64,000 nucleotides of DNA, taken from positions 17,257 to 81,256 of the forward strand of contig JAZNCN010000015.1 in NCBI GenBank assembly GCA_045587545.1. Reading direction: 5' to 3'. Positions 1 through 9,725 of the stretch are shown piece by piece. This DNA is from Caccoplasma_A sp045587545 (lineage in GTDB: Bacteria > Bacteroidota > Bacteroidia > Bacteroidales > G3-4614). The notes under the pieces were generated by a model. It had not been told where the DNA came from. It was given only the letters and a program-made list of their open reading frames with translations, and did not search any database. The translations under genes were made by a program, and so were the position numbers. Position 1 is the first letter of the stretch; each line of letters begins with the position of its first letter.

Positions 1-140
1 AAGTAGAATTAAAATACAAGATAGATCCAGCTATAATAGGAGGATTTATCTTAAAAATAGACTCTCAACAGTTAGATGCATCAATTGACAGAGAGTTAAA
101 AAATTTGCGTTTAAAATTAGTAAACAGCAACAAAGTATGA
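1..140 (+). CDS. atpH: F1F0 ATP synthase delta subunit, C-terminal end (partial)
   Basis: The window opens inside a reading frame (first full codon at base 3) that encodes the last 45 residues of the delta (OSCP) subunit, the stalk protein joining F1 to the F0 b subunit. The visible part has the family's C-terminal signature: a DPAIIGGF segment followed by a short helix ending in RLKLVNSNKV. The stop codon overlaps the atpA start (ATGA), so the two are translationally coupled. The 5' part lies outside the window. Confidence 0.9.
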   Translation, partial: VELKYKIDPAIIGGFILKIDSQQLDASIDRELKNLRLKLVNSNKV

Positions 141-1708
141 TAAAACCAAGTGAAGTATCAGATATCTTAAAGCGTCAATTAGAAGAGGTTGACAGCCGTA
201 TCAATTTTGAAGAGGTTGGTACCGTCTTAAGTGTAGGAGACGGAGTAGCACATGTCTTCGGATTGGATAATGTACACGCGAGTGAACTTGTAGAGTTTGA
301 AAACGGAGTACGCGGAGTGGCTATGAACCTTGAAGATAGTAATGTTGGTGTTATTTTGATGGGCGATACTGCAAAAGTAGAAGAAAATATGACTGTACGT
401 CGTACAGGTCAGATAGCATCAATACAAGTTGGAGAAGGATTATTAGGCAGGGTTATAAATACATTAGGCGAGCCAATTGATGGAAAAGGAGCAATAGCAG
501 GAGAACTGATACCTATGCCACTTGACCGTAAAGCTCCCGGAGTAATTTATCGTCAACCTGTAAATCAACCTTTACAAACAGGAATTAAGGCAGTAGATGC
601 CATGATACCCATTGGACGAGGACAACGTGAGTTGATTATTGGTGACCGTCAAACAGGAAAAACAACAATTGCAGTTGATACAATAATTAACCAACGTAAA
701 AACTATGAAGCAGGAGACCCTGTATATTGTATATATGTAGCAATAGGACAAAAAGCTTCATCAGTAGCTGCATTAGTAAATACACTAAAAGAGCATGGCG
801 CAATGGAATATACCATTGTGCTTGCAGCAAATGCCTCAGACCCTGCATCAATGAGATACTATGCACCATTTGCAGGAGCGGCGATAGGAGAATATTTTCG
901 CGACTCAGGACGTCATGCCTTAGTAGTATATGATGATTTGTCAAAACAAGCAGTATCATATCGTGAGATATCGTTGATTCTTCGTCGTCCTTCAGGACGT
1001 GAAGCATATCCAGGAGATATCTTCTATCTACATTCACGTTTGTTAGAGCGTGCAGCTAAAATTATAGATAACGAAGAGGTTGTAAAAACAATGAATGATG
1101 TTCCTGAATCATTACGCCCAATGTTGAAGGGCGGAGGTTCATTAACAGCCCTTCCTGTAATTGAGACTCAAGCAGGTGACGTATCGGCATATATTCCAAC
1201 AAACGTAATTTCAATTACCGACGGACAAATATTCCTTGAAACAAATCTATTCCACCAAGGACAACGTCCGGCTATCAACGTGGGAATATCTGTTTCACGT
1301 GTAGGAGGAAATGCGCAAGTTAAAGCAATGAAAAAAATTGCAGGAACACTTAAGATTGATCAAGCACAATATCGCGAGTTGGAAGCATTTACAAAATTCG
1401 GAGGCGATATTGATCCTGTAACAGCAATGGTAATTGATAAAGGTCGTAAAAATAGTCGTATATTGGTTCAACCACAATACTCTCCAATGCCTGTAGGAGA
1501 GGAGATAGCAATAATATATTGTGGAATTAAAGGCCTATTAAAAGGAATTGAAATAGACAGAATAAAAGAGTTTGAAGATTCGTTCCTTGACCTTTTAAGA
1601 AATAAATATAAAGCAGAGGTACTTGATCAATTGCAAATAGGTAAATTAGACGAAAATATAGAGGCAAAATTGCGCGAGGCAGCCGAAAGTGTTTCAGCAA
1701 GATTTTAA
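137..1708 (+). CDS. atpA: F1F0 ATP synthase alpha subunit
   Basis: Full-length alpha subunit (523 aa) of the F1 catalytic head; it carries the non-catalytic nucleotide sites and forms the alpha3beta3 ring. Visible marks are the N-terminal beta-barrel domain, the P-loop GDRQTGKT near residue 170, and the motif PAINVGISVSRVG near residue 375. The start overlaps the atpH stop by four bases and atpG follows after 11 bases, so it sits mid-operon. The beta and epsilon genes are not in the window. Nothing unusual in the protein itself. Confidence 0.98.
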   Translation: MIKPSEVSDILKRQLEEVDSRINFEEVGTVLSVGDGVAHVFGLDNVHASELVEFENGVRGVAMNLEDSNVGVILMGDTAKVEENMTVRRTGQIASIQVGEGLLGRVINTLGEPIDGKGAIAGELIPMPLDRKAPGVIYRQPVNQPLQTGIKAVDAMIPIGRGQRELIIGDRQTGKTTIAVDTIINQRKNYEAGDPVYCIYVAIGQKASSVAALVNTLKEHGAMEYTIVLAANASDPASMRYYAPFAGAAIGEYFRDSGRHALVVYDDLSKQAVSYREISLILRRPSGREAYPGDIFYLHSRLLERAAKIIDNEEVVKTMNDVPESLRPMLKGGGSLTALPVIETQAGDVSAYIPTNVISITDGQIFLETNLFHQGQRPAINVGISVSRVGGNAQVKAMKKIAGTLKIDQAQYRELEAFTKFGGDIDPVTAMVIDKGRKNSRILVQPQYSPMPVGEEIAIIYCGIKGLLKGIEIDRIKEFEDSFLDLLRNKYKAEVLDQLQIGKLDENIEAKLREAAESVSARF

Positions 1709-1719
1709 GTAAAAAAAAG

Positions 1720-2595
1720 ATGGCAACAATAAGGGAGATAAAAGGAAGGATAACCTCAACAAAGTCATCGCAGAAGATAACAGGGGCGATGAAGATGATA
1801 GCCACTGCCAAATTACGTAAGGCAGAGGGAGCTCTTCGTCAGATGAACCCATATCGAAATCAGTTGAGTTCAGCCATACAGCATCTTCTAGGCTCTGATG
1901 GAGATTATCCATCACCCCTTACACAAATTCGTCAAGTATCTCATTTTGCATTTGTAGTAGTAGGTTCAGAAGAGGGATTGTGTGGAGCATACAATATTTA
2001 CCTTTTTAAGAAACTATTGGAGAGAATATCTTATGTTCAAAGAACATACGGAGAAGAGTGTAAAATAACATTATATCCCGTAGGACGAAAAATGACAGGA
2101 ATACTCTCAAAAATGTCCGAAGTAGAGGTACAAAAATCAGACTATTTAACAGTAAAAAGTGAAGCAATAGTAATAAGTGAATTTACCGATGGTATAGTAT
2201 CAAAATTTTTATCAAAAGAATATGATGAGGTTGAGATAATATATCCAAGATTTAAATCTATGGCATCACAACCTGTTGAAACTAGGACACTATTACCAAT
2301 TGATTCCTCACGTCTTTCAGCAGAAGGGGCAGAGGAACATCAAAATCCATATATATATGAACCTTCACGTAGCGATATATTCCATTCTTTATTACCTCTA
2401 TTTGTAAGAGTGGATATGCAGGAGGCAATATATAGTGGAAGAGCATCAGAACAAGCCGCAAGAGTAATGGCAATGCAATCGGCAAGCGACAATGCCAAGA
2501 AGTTGCTTGAAGAGTTGCAATTGGATTACAACAAGTTGCGTCAACAGGGAATTACAAATGAATTATTAGATATAGTAGGAGGATCAATGCATTAA
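1720..2595 (+). CDS. atpG: F1F0 ATP synthase gamma subunit
   Basis: Gamma subunit (291 aa), the rotating central shaft of F1. The N-terminal helix with ATIREIKGRI and KITGAMKMIATAKL, and the C-terminal helix with ARVMAMQSASDNAKKL and NKLRQQGITNELLDIVGG, are the two coiled-coil strands characteristic of the family. It is the last ATP synthase gene here; nuoI begins only 10 bases after its stop, so ATP synthase and complex I genes are apparently co-transcribed. Confidence 0.97.
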   Translation: MATIREIKGRITSTKSSQKITGAMKMIATAKLRKAEGALRQMNPYRNQLSSAIQHLLGSDGDYPSPLTQIRQVSHFAFVVVGSEEGLCGAYNIYLFKKLLERISYVQRTYGEECKITLYPVGRKMTGILSKMSEVEVQKSDYLTVKSEAIVISEFTDGIVSKFLSKEYDEVEIIYPRFKSMASQPVETRTLLPIDSSRLSAEGAEEHQNPYIYEPSRSDIFHSLLPLFVRVDMQEAIYSGRASEQAARVMAMQSASDNAKKLLEELQLDYNKLRQQGITNELLDIVGGSMH

Positions 2596-2605
2596 AAAAT
2601 AGATT

Positions 2606-3052
2606 ATGAAAAGTTTAGTAGAGTACATAATATCTATTTTCAAGGGTCTGGGGACTCTTTTGACAGGAATGAGAATAACATTAAAAGAGTTTTTTACACC
2701 CAAAGTAACACAATGTTATCCTGAGAACAGGGATACCTTGAAAATAGCAGAGAGGTTTAGAGCAACACTTGTAATGGAAACCGATGAAAACGGAAATAAC
2801 AAGTGTACTGCATGTGGTTTGTGTTCAATTAATTGCCCTAATCAAACAATTAAGATTACATCACACATGGAGGAGACAGAAGATGGAAAAAAGAAAAAGG
2901 TATTAGATACATATCTATATGACTTAGGAAGTTGTACATTCTGTCAATTATGCGTTGAAGGTTGTCCTACAAAGGCAATTAAGTTTACAAACGATTTTGA
3001 GCAAGCAGTATTTACTCGTTCAAAACTTGTTAAGCAATTGAATAAAAAATAA
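2606..3052 (+). CDS. nuoI: NADH-quinone oxidoreductase subunit I (2x[4Fe-4S] ferredoxin)
   Basis: Peripheral-arm subunit of complex I (148 aa) that carries two [4Fe-4S] clusters passing electrons toward NuoB. Two CxxCxxCxxxCP motifs are visible: CTACGLCSINCP near residue 70 and CTFCQLCVEGCP near residue 110. The N-terminal helix packs on the membrane arm. It starts the nuoI-N block, but its usual upstream partners nuoA, B, C/D and H are absent; the preceding gene is atpG, 10 bases away. Confidence 0.95.
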   Translation: MKSLVEYIISIFKGLGTLLTGMRITLKEFFTPKVTQCYPENRDTLKIAERFRATLVMETDENGNNKCTACGLCSINCPNQTIKITSHMEETEDGKKKKVLDTYLYDLGSCTFCQLCVEGCPTKAIKFTNDFEQAVFTRSKLVKQLNKK

Positions 3053-3066
3053 ATAACATATAACTT

Positions 3067-3579
3067 ATGGAAAATATAGGGAACGAGGTAATTTTTTACA
3101 TCATTGCAGCAGTAATGTTAATATTCTCTGTAATGACCGTTACCACAAAACATCTGTTACGATCAGCAACATATTTGTTGTTCGTACTATTTGGTACAGC
3201 TGCGCTATACTTCCAACTTGATTACCATTTTCTGGGAGCAGTACAAGTTGCAGTTTATGCCGGAGGTATAGTGGTATTATTTGTCTTCTCAATCCTTTTG
3301 ACACAAGGTTTGGGGCAAAACAAAGAGAAGATAAAGAGCAGTAAATTAGTATTGGCGTTGTCTGCAGCAATTTTAGGAGCAGTTGTATGCGGATACTCAT
3401 TGTTTACACATGTTTTTCCGGCATCACGATATGCAATGGGAGAAGAGATTACAATGAAAACCGTCGGACAAGTATTGTTAGGTTCAGAGCGTTACCAATA
3501 TGTATTGCCCTTTGAGTTAATAAGTGTACTATTGCTTGCATGTATAATCGGAGGCATAATGATAGCCCGTAAAAGATAA
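3067..3579 (+). CDS. nuoJ: NADH-quinone oxidoreductase subunit J
   Basis: Membrane-arm subunit (170 aa) with five predicted hydrophobic helices. The family segment AVQVAVYAGGIVVLFVF in the third helix, which contains the pi-bulge and links the quinone site to the proton pumps, is clear. It lies 14 bases after nuoI and 5 bases before nuoK, in the canonical I-J-K order. Confidence 0.95.
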   Translation: MENIGNEVIFYIIAAVMLIFSVMTVTTKHLLRSATYLLFVLFGTAALYFQLDYHFLGAVQVAVYAGGIVVLFVFSILLTQGLGQNKEKIKSSKLVLALSAAILGAVVCGYSLFTHVFPASRYAMGEEITMKTVGQVLLGSERYQYVLPFELISVLLLACIIGGIMIARKR

Positions 3580-3584
3580 GAATT

Positions 3585-3896
3585 ATGGAGATACCTTTTA
3601 TATATTATTTGATAGTAAGCGGAGTGATGTTTTTTGCCGGAGTATACGGTTTTATTGTACGCCGCAATATGTTGGCTATCCTTATCTCATTAGAGTTAAT
3701 GCTTAATGCAGTTGATATAAATTTTGCAGTATTTAATCGCTATCTATATCCTGGAGCAATGGAAGGATTCTTCTTTACTCTCTTTGCCATAGCAATAGCA
3801 GCTGCAGAAACAGCAATAGCAATAGCCATAATAATAAATATTTATCGTAACATCAAGAACATCAAATCTGATAACTTGGATAAGATGAAAAACTAA
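3585..3896 (+). CDS. nuoK: NADH-quinone oxidoreductase subunit K
   Basis: Small three-helix membrane subunit (103 aa), homologous to MrpC antiporter subunits. The helix-2 segment LISLELMLNAVDINF carries the conserved glutamate used in proton transfer, and a second acidic position occurs in helix 3 (AAAETAIAIAI). Spaced 13 bases from nuoL. Length is normal for the family. Confidence 0.95.
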   Translation: MEIPFIYYLIVSGVMFFAGVYGFIVRRNMLAILISLELMLNAVDINFAVFNRYLYPGAMEGFFFTLFAIAIAAAETAIAIAIIINIYRNIKNIKSDNLDKMKN

Positions 3897-3909
3897 AAGA
3901 TAAGAAGAT

Positions 3910-5820
3910 ATGGATTATTCAATAGTAATACTTGCGTTACCATTTTTGATGTTCCTTACCTTAGCATTGGCAGGGAATAAGATGTCGCAAAAATTTGCAG
4001 GACTGCTCGGAACAACAGGATTGTTGGTAATAACCATATTATCATATATGGTAACATTCCAATATTTTGGAATGCCCCGAGTAGAAGGAGTAAGAGAGGC
4101 GCTTATACCATATAATTTTGAATGGTTGAGCTTTACCGATAAATTGACAATAAACTTAGGAATATTGTTAGATCCCATTTCAGTAATGATGTTGGTAGTA
4201 ATAACCACCGTATCGTTAATGGTGCATATATATAGTATGGGATATATGCACGGCGAAAAGGGATTTCAACGTTACTATGCATTCCTTTCGTTGTTTACAT
4301 TCTCAATGTTGGGATTGGTTGTCGCAACAAACATATTCCAGATGTATATATTCTGGGAGTTAGTAGGAGTATCATCATATCTATTGATAGGATTTTACTA
4401 TACTAAACCGGCTGCAGTATCAGCATCTAAAAAAGCATTTATAGTAACACGTTTTGCCGATTTAGGATTTTTGATAGGAATATTATTACTATCATTCTAT
4501 ACAGAAACATTCTCGTTCGACCAATTAACAGCCGAAGGAGGTTTCTTCTTGACTTCAACATCAGGAGCAACATTCCTTGGATGTTCTGTAGCATCATGGG
4601 CAATGGCATTAATATTTATGGGCGGAGCAGGAAAATCAGCAATGTTTCCTTTGCATATATGGTTACCCGATGCGATGGAAGGTCCAACACCCGTATCAGC
4701 ATTGATTCACGCAGCAACAATGGTTGTAGCCGGAGTATATTTGGTAGCGCGTCTATTCCCTGTATATCTATCAGTACCTGATGTATTGGAGCTTATAACA
4801 TGGGTAGGTGCAATAACAGCCTTATATGCAGCAATAGTAGCATGCGTACAAAGTGATATAAAACGTGTATTAGCATTCTCAACCATATCACAAATAGCCT
4901 TTATGATGGTGGCATTAGGAGTATGCACCTCAATGATTCCCGGCGAAGGCGGATTAGGATATATGGCATCAATGTTCCACCTATTCACACACGCAATGTT
5001 TAAAGCATTGTTATTCTTAGGAGCAGGAGCTGTGATACACGCAGTACACTCAAATGAGATGAGCGATATGGGCGGATTACGTAAATATTTGCCAATAACA
5101 CATATAACATTCCTAATAGCATGTTTGGCAATAGCAGGAATACCACCATTCTCAGGTTTCTTCAGTAAAGATGAAATATTAGCAGCAGCCTTCAATAAGA
5201 GTACATTCTGGGGAGTATGGATGACAGTCGTAGCAGCAATAACCGCATTCTATATGTTCCGTTTATATTTTGGAATATTCTGGGGAAAAGAGGCAAAACA
5301 CGAACATACACCGCACGAATCACCCGCAACAATGACAGTGCCATTAATAATTTTGGCAGTAGTAACATGTGTTGCAGGATTTATACCTTTTGGCGAATTT
5401 GTAACATCAAACGGAACAGCATATCATATTCACATTGATCCTGTTGTAGCAACAACAAGTGTAGTGTGTGCAGTAGTGGCAATATTATTAGCAACATGGT
5501 TATTTGCAAAACCAAATTCCAAACCAGAGAAGATGCAAGCAACATTGCCAAAACTACACAAATGGGCATACAACAGATTTTATATGGATAATGTATATCA
5601 ATACATAACCCATAAAATAATATTTGCACGCATATCAAAACCAATAGCATGGTTTGATCGTCATATAATAGATGCGACAATGGATATGTTTGCAACAGTA
5701 ACAAATGTTGCGGCTGATAAAATTAAAGGCTTCCAATCAGGAAAATTACAATCATACGTTTGGGTTTATATAGTTGGAGCAATGGTAATAGCCGTAGCAG
5801 CAATGTTGATATTTATCTAA
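3910..5820 (+). CDS. nuoL: NADH-quinone oxidoreductase subunit L
   Basis: Largest antiporter-like subunit (636 aa), at the distal end of the membrane arm; it pumps one proton and carries the long lateral helix. Family marks: WELVGVSSYLLIGFY (conserved Glu) near residue 150, KSAMFPLHIWLPDAMEGPTPVSALIHAATMV around residues 240-270 (split here only as a description of the stretch), the lysine in ALLFLGAGA, and a C-terminal amphipathic helix followed by a final membrane segment. The next gene, nuoM, starts 29 bases downstream. Confidence 0.96.
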   Translation: MDYSIVILALPFLMFLTLALAGNKMSQKFAGLLGTTGLLVITILSYMVTFQYFGMPRVEGVREALIPYNFEWLSFTDKLTINLGILLDPISVMMLVVITTVSLMVHIYSMGYMHGEKGFQRYYAFLSLFTFSMLGLVVATNIFQMYIFWELVGVSSYLLIGFYYTKPAAVSASKKAFIVTRFADLGFLIGILLLSFYTETFSFDQLTAEGGFFLTSTSGATFLGCSVASWAMALIFMGGAGKSAMFPLHIWLPDAMEGPTPVSALIHAATMVVAGVYLVARLFPVYLSVPDVLELITWVGAITALYAAIVACVQSDIKRVLAFSTISQIAFMMVALGVCTSMIPGEGGLGYMASMFHLFTHAMFKALLFLGAGAVIHAVHSNEMSDMGGLRKYLPITHITFLIACLAIAGIPPFSGFFSKDEILAAAFNKSTFWGVWMTVVAAITAFYMFRLYFGIFWGKEAKHEHTPHESPATMTVPLIILAVVTCVAGFIPFGEFVTSNGTAYHIHIDPVVATTSVVCAVVAILLATWLFAKPNSKPEKMQATLPKLHKWAYNRFYMDNVYQYITHKIIFARISKPIAWFDRHIIDATMDMFATVTNVAADKIKGFQSGKLQSYVWVYIVGAMVIAVAAMLIFI

Positions 5821-5849
5821 ATAAAGAAAATAGAAAAAAATAATATAAT

Positions 5850-7349
5850 ATGAGCATTTTATCAATATTCGTAGTCATACCCATATTAATGATGGGAGGT
5901 CTCTTCCTTTCGAAGAGCATGACACAGATAAGAACTGTTGCAACAGTGGGATCAGCATTACAATTGATAGCATCTATTGTATTGGTTGTACTATTTTGTG
6001 GAGAGAGAGCAGCAGGAAATACAGCAGAGATGTTGTTTATGGCAGATCATGTATGGTTTGAACCATTAAACATACACTATGCAGTAGGAGTTGACGGAGT
6101 ATCTGTAGCAATGATTTTGCTATCTGCAATAATTGTATTTGCAGGAGTATTTGCATCATGGAAAATTAATCCTCTCCCAAAAGAGTTTTTCTTATGGTTG
6201 ATATTATTGTCAATAGGAGTTTATGGATTTTTCATCTCAATTGACCTCTTCACAATGTTTATGTTCTATGAGGTGGCATTGATACCCATGTATCTACTTA
6301 TTGGAATATGGGGAAGCGGAAAGAAATATTACTCAGCAATGAAGTTGACTCTTATGCTAATGGGAGGATCGGCACTATTGATGTTAGGAATATTGGGAAT
6401 ATATTTTAACTCATCTGTTGACGGCAATCTAACAATGAATATCCTTGAAATTGCCAAAAACAATGCAATACCAGAAAGTATGCAAAACATACTATTCCCA
6501 TTGACTTTTGTGGGATTTGGAGTATTAGGAGCAATGTTCCCCTTCCACACATGGTCGCCCGATGGTCACGCTTCGGCGCCAACAGCAGTATCAATGCTTC
6601 ACGCAGGAGTATTGATGAAACTTGGAGGTTATGGCTGTTTCAGAGTAGCAATGTACCTTATGCCATATGCAACAGTAGAGTTATCATGGATTTTCTTGAT
6701 TTTAACAGGAATAAGCGTATTCTACGGAGCATATAGCGCATGTGTACAAACAGACCTTAAATACATCAACGCCTACTCATCAGTAAGCCACTGTGGTTTA
6801 GTATTATTTGCATTATTGATGTGGAACACAACAGCAATGACAGGAGCAATAATGCAGATGTTATCGCACGGTTTGATGACAGCACTATTCTTTGCATTGA
6901 TAGGTATGATATACGGACGTACACATACACGAGATATTCGTGAAATGGGAGGCTTAATGAAGATAATGCCATTCCTTTCAGTTTGTTATGTAATAGCCGG
7001 TTTAGCATCATTAGGATTACCCGGATTAAGTGGATTCGTTGCAGAGATGACAGTTTTTGTGGGAGCATTCCAATGGGACGATACTTTCCGTCGCGTGTTT
7101 ACGATACTTGCATGTACTTCAATAGTTATTACAGCAGTGTATATATTACGAGTAGTAGGTAAAATACTATACGGACCTGTACAAGATGAGCATCATGCAA
7201 CCCTTACCGATGCTGTATGGTATGAGAAATTCTCAACAATAACCCTGATAATTGCAGTAGCAGGAATAGGAATGTTGCCATTATGGGTATCAGACCTTCT
7301 ACGCGACAGCATCTCAGTAATAAGTGAGCGAATTTTACAATATATCTAA
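5850..7349 (+). CDS. nuoM: NADH-quinone oxidoreductase subunit M
   Basis: Antiporter-like proton-pumping subunit (499 aa) of the membrane arm, with about 14 hydrophobic helices. Recognisable elements are FYEVALIPMYLLIG (conserved Glu in helix 5), FPFHTWSPDGHASAPTAVS, and LKYINAYSSVSHCG with the pumping lysine. It is separated from nuoL and nuoN by short gaps of 29 and 20 bases, so it is part of the same unit. Confidence 0.96.
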   Translation: MSILSIFVVIPILMMGGLFLSKSMTQIRTVATVGSALQLIASIVLVVLFCGERAAGNTAEMLFMADHVWFEPLNIHYAVGVDGVSVAMILLSAIIVFAGVFASWKINPLPKEFFLWLILLSIGVYGFFISIDLFTMFMFYEVALIPMYLLIGIWGSGKKYYSAMKLTLMLMGGSALLMLGILGIYFNSSVDGNLTMNILEIAKNNAIPESMQNILFPLTFVGFGVLGAMFPFHTWSPDGHASAPTAVSMLHAGVLMKLGGYGCFRVAMYLMPYATVELSWIFLILTGISVFYGAYSACVQTDLKYINAYSSVSHCGLVLFALLMWNTTAMTGAIMQMLSHGLMTALFFALIGMIYGRTHTRDIREMGGLMKIMPFLSVCYVIAGLASLGLPGLSGFVAEMTVFVGAFQWDDTFRRVFTILACTSIVITAVYILRVVGKILYGPVQDEHHATLTDAVWYEKFSTITLIIAVAGIGMLPLWVSDLLRDSISVISERILQYI

Positions 7350-7369
7350 AATAAGAAAGAATTTATAAT

Positions 7370-8797
7370 ATGAATTACGCAGAGTTTTTAGGAATGGGAG
7401 CCGAGATGACCCTTATGGTGGTTATAATTCTCCTTTTCATATACGATACATTTGCGCCTTCAAAATGCGGAAAATATCTTCCCATTACCGCAATAACATT
7501 ATTAGGCATACAAACACTCTATTTGGCATTTGGTAACTTTGCCGACGTATCGCTATTTGGCGGAATGTATATAAGTGGAAGTGCCGAGCAGGTAGCAAAA
7601 ATAATACTTAATATCGGAACAATATTAGTATTCATACAAGCAGCATCATGGGTAAAAGATGGTGATATGCAGATACGAAGAGGAGAATATTATGTTTTGA
7701 CACTCATAACACTATTGGGAATGTATTTTATGATGTCAGCACAAAACTTCCTTCTATTCTTCTTAGGATTAGAGACAGCATCATTACCAATGACAGCATT
7801 AGTAGCAATAGAGAAATACAAACAAAATTCATATGAGGCAGCAGCCAAATATCTGTTCTTTGCAGTATTTTCATCAGCATTAATGTTGTTGGGAATGTCT
7901 TACATCTACGGAGTAACCGGAACACTTTATTATAACGGAATAATCTCAAATATAACAACATCGCCTCTTACAATATTGGCAGTAGTGTTATTTATTGCAG
8001 GAATGGGCTTTAAGCTATCATTAGTACCTTTCCATTTATGGACAGCCGATGTATATCAAGGGGCGCCAACAGTAGTAACATCATACCTGTCTGTAATATC
8101 AAAAGGAGCTGCGGCATATGCATTTATGATGGTATTAAAAGATGCTTTCGGAACCGCAGATTTGCTATGGCTTACAGTTATGTATGCAATAATAATTTTG
8201 ACAATAACCGTAGGAAACCTATTTGCAATACGTCAACAAAACATAAAGCGTTTCCTTGCCTTCTCATCAATCTCACAAGCGGGATATATAATGTTGGGAA
8301 TTATGGCATGCAATGCACACGGAGCAACATCATTACTATACTATGTATTAGTATATATCTTCTCAAACATAGCAGCCTTTGCAGTAGCAGGAGCAATAGA
8401 GCGAGCAAGTGGTAAATTAAACATCAGCGATTATGACGGATTGTACAAAACCAATCCTAAATTAAGTGTCGCAATGATGTTAGCAATGTTCTCATTGGCA
8501 GGAATACCACCATTTGCAGGATTTTTCAGTAAATTCTTCATCTTCTATTCAGCAATAGAAACAGGAACAACAGGAATGTATATATTGGTATTTATAGCCT
8601 TATTAAACACAATCATATCGTTGTATTACTATCTATTGGTAGTAAAAGCTATGTTCTTGAAAGATAGTGAAACTCCTATTGCTACAATAAAATCAGACGG
8701 ATATACAAAAGCCGTAGTATTCATTACCGTTGCAGGAATAATATTGTTAGGATTGGTAAGTTGGGTATATGATTATATATATGGAATGGTAATTTAA
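7370..8797 (+). CDS. nuoN: NADH-quinone oxidoreductase subunit N
   Basis: Third antiporter-like subunit (475 aa) and last gene of the operon. Family marks: FLGLETASLPMTALVA (conserved Glu), KLSLVPFHLWTADVYQGAPT, and IKRFLAFSSISQAGY with the pumping lysine. It is followed by a hairpin with a T-run at 8866-8906 that presumably ends the atp-nuo transcript. Confidence 0.96.
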   Translation: MNYAEFLGMGAEMTLMVVIILLFIYDTFAPSKCGKYLPITAITLLGIQTLYLAFGNFADVSLFGGMYISGSAEQVAKIILNIGTILVFIQAASWVKDGDMQIRRGEYYVLTLITLLGMYFMMSAQNFLLFFLGLETASLPMTALVAIEKYKQNSYEAAAKYLFFAVFSSALMLLGMSYIYGVTGTLYYNGIISNITTSPLTILAVVLFIAGMGFKLSLVPFHLWTADVYQGAPTVVTSYLSVISKGAAAYAFMMVLKDAFGTADLLWLTVMYAIIILTITVGNLFAIRQQNIKRFLAFSSISQAGYIMLGIMACNAHGATSLLYYVLVYIFSNIAAFAVAGAIERASGKLNISDYDGLYKTNPKLSVAMMLAMFSLAGIPPFAGFFSKFFIFYSAIETGTTGMYILVFIALLNTIISLYYYLLVVKAMFLKDSETPIATIKSDGYTKAVVFITVAGIILLGLVSWVYDYIYGMVI

Positions 8798-8865
8798 TAC
8801 TAAATTTATAATTTCTAACACTTTAGGAGGTAGATTAAAAAATCTTTAACAACTCAATAACAATA

Positions 8866-8906
8866 AAAAAACTATCTTTGCAACACAAAAGCAGAGATAG
8901 TTTTTT
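8866..8906 (+). terminator. Terminator of the atp-nuo operon
   Basis: AAAAAACTATCT at 8866-8877 pairs perfectly with AGATAGTTTTTT at 8895-8906, giving a 12-bp stem whose 3' arm ends in a T-run. The left arm overlaps a TATCTTTG promoter box for the next gene. Confidence 0.75.
8873..8880 (+). promoter_or_regulatory. -7 promoter box TATCTTTG for the Zn-peptidase gene
   Basis: TATCTTTG matches the Bacteroidetes -7 consensus TAnnTTTG exactly and lies 71 bases before the next start codon. It sits inside the left arm and loop of the preceding terminator hairpin. No clear TTG -33 box was found. Confidence 0.5.
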
Positions 8907-8951
8907 ATGCACATAAAGTAAGAGACAATTAGGAATAATATATAAACAACC

Positions 8952-9626
8952 ATGATATATATAATATTTATAGCATTTGCATTGTTGAGTTTTATAGTTC
9001 AACAAGTATTAAAATCAAAATTTGAGAACTATTCAAAAATAATCCTACCTTCCGGGTTGACAGGACGAGAAGTTGCGGAAAAGATGCTTAAAGAGGCAGG
9101 AATAAAAGATGTAAAAGTTGTATCGGTTCAAGGACAATTAACAGACCATTATAACCCATTAACCCTAACAGTAAACCTTAGTGAAGGAGTATATAATAGT
9201 AATAGTATAGCAGCAGCGGCAGTAGCAGCACACGAGTGTGGACATGCAGTACAACATGCATATAACTATCCATTTTTAGCTATGCGTTCAAAATTAGTTC
9301 CTATAGTAAGTTTTGCATCAAGTTGGATGCAGTGGGTATTATTGGCAGGAATATTACTAATAGAATCAGTACCTCAAGTAATGCTAGTAGGAATAATACT
9401 GTTTGGTCTTACAACCCTGTTCAGTTTTATCACACTACCCGTTGAAATAAATGCAAGTTCGCGAGCATTAGCATGGCTAAAATCATCAGGAATATCAAAT
9501 GTATCAACATACCCTAAGGCAAAAGATGCATTAAAATGGGCGGCTTATACATACGTAGTAGCAGCATTAAGTTCACTAGCAACATTAGTATATTACATAC
9601 TTATATTTTCTTCAAGAAGAGATTGA
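8952..9626 (+). CDS. Membrane neutral zinc metallopeptidase (YugP/DUF2268-like, PF04298)
   Basis: A 224-aa membrane protein with the zinc-peptidase motif AAHECGHAVQH near residue 95 (two His and the catalytic Glu), an N-terminal membrane helix, and two further hydrophobic segments after the active site. This organisation fits the YugP family of zinc-dependent membrane peptidases; substrates are unknown. A downstream acidic residue (LPVEINASSRAL) is the likely third metal ligand, as in the family. It appears to be a single-gene unit with its own promoter and a terminator at 9651-9696. Confidence 0.85.
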   Translation: MIYIIFIAFALLSFIVQQVLKSKFENYSKIILPSGLTGREVAEKMLKEAGIKDVKVVSVQGQLTDHYNPLTLTVNLSEGVYNSNSIAAAAVAAHECGHAVQHAYNYPFLAMRSKLVPIVSFASSWMQWVLLAGILLIESVPQVMLVGIILFGLTTLFSFITLPVEINASSRALAWLKSSGISNVSTYPKAKDALKWAAYTYVVAALSSLATLVYYILIFSSRRD

Positions 9627-9650
9627 ACTATAAAAACGCATAATGCCAAA

Positions 9651-9696
9651 AAAAAGGTATCTAAAAGAGATTTATACCTCAATTAAATACCTTTTT
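9651..9696. terminator. Bidirectional terminator between convergent genes
   Basis: AAAAAGGTAT (9651-9660) pairs with ATACCTTTTT (9687-9696). With A-run on one side and T-run on the other, it can end both the Zn-peptidase gene (+) and the Crp/Fnr-type gene (-). Confidence 0.7.
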
Positions 9697-9725
9697 ATTT
9701 TTATGTGATAAATATAAGAATAAAA

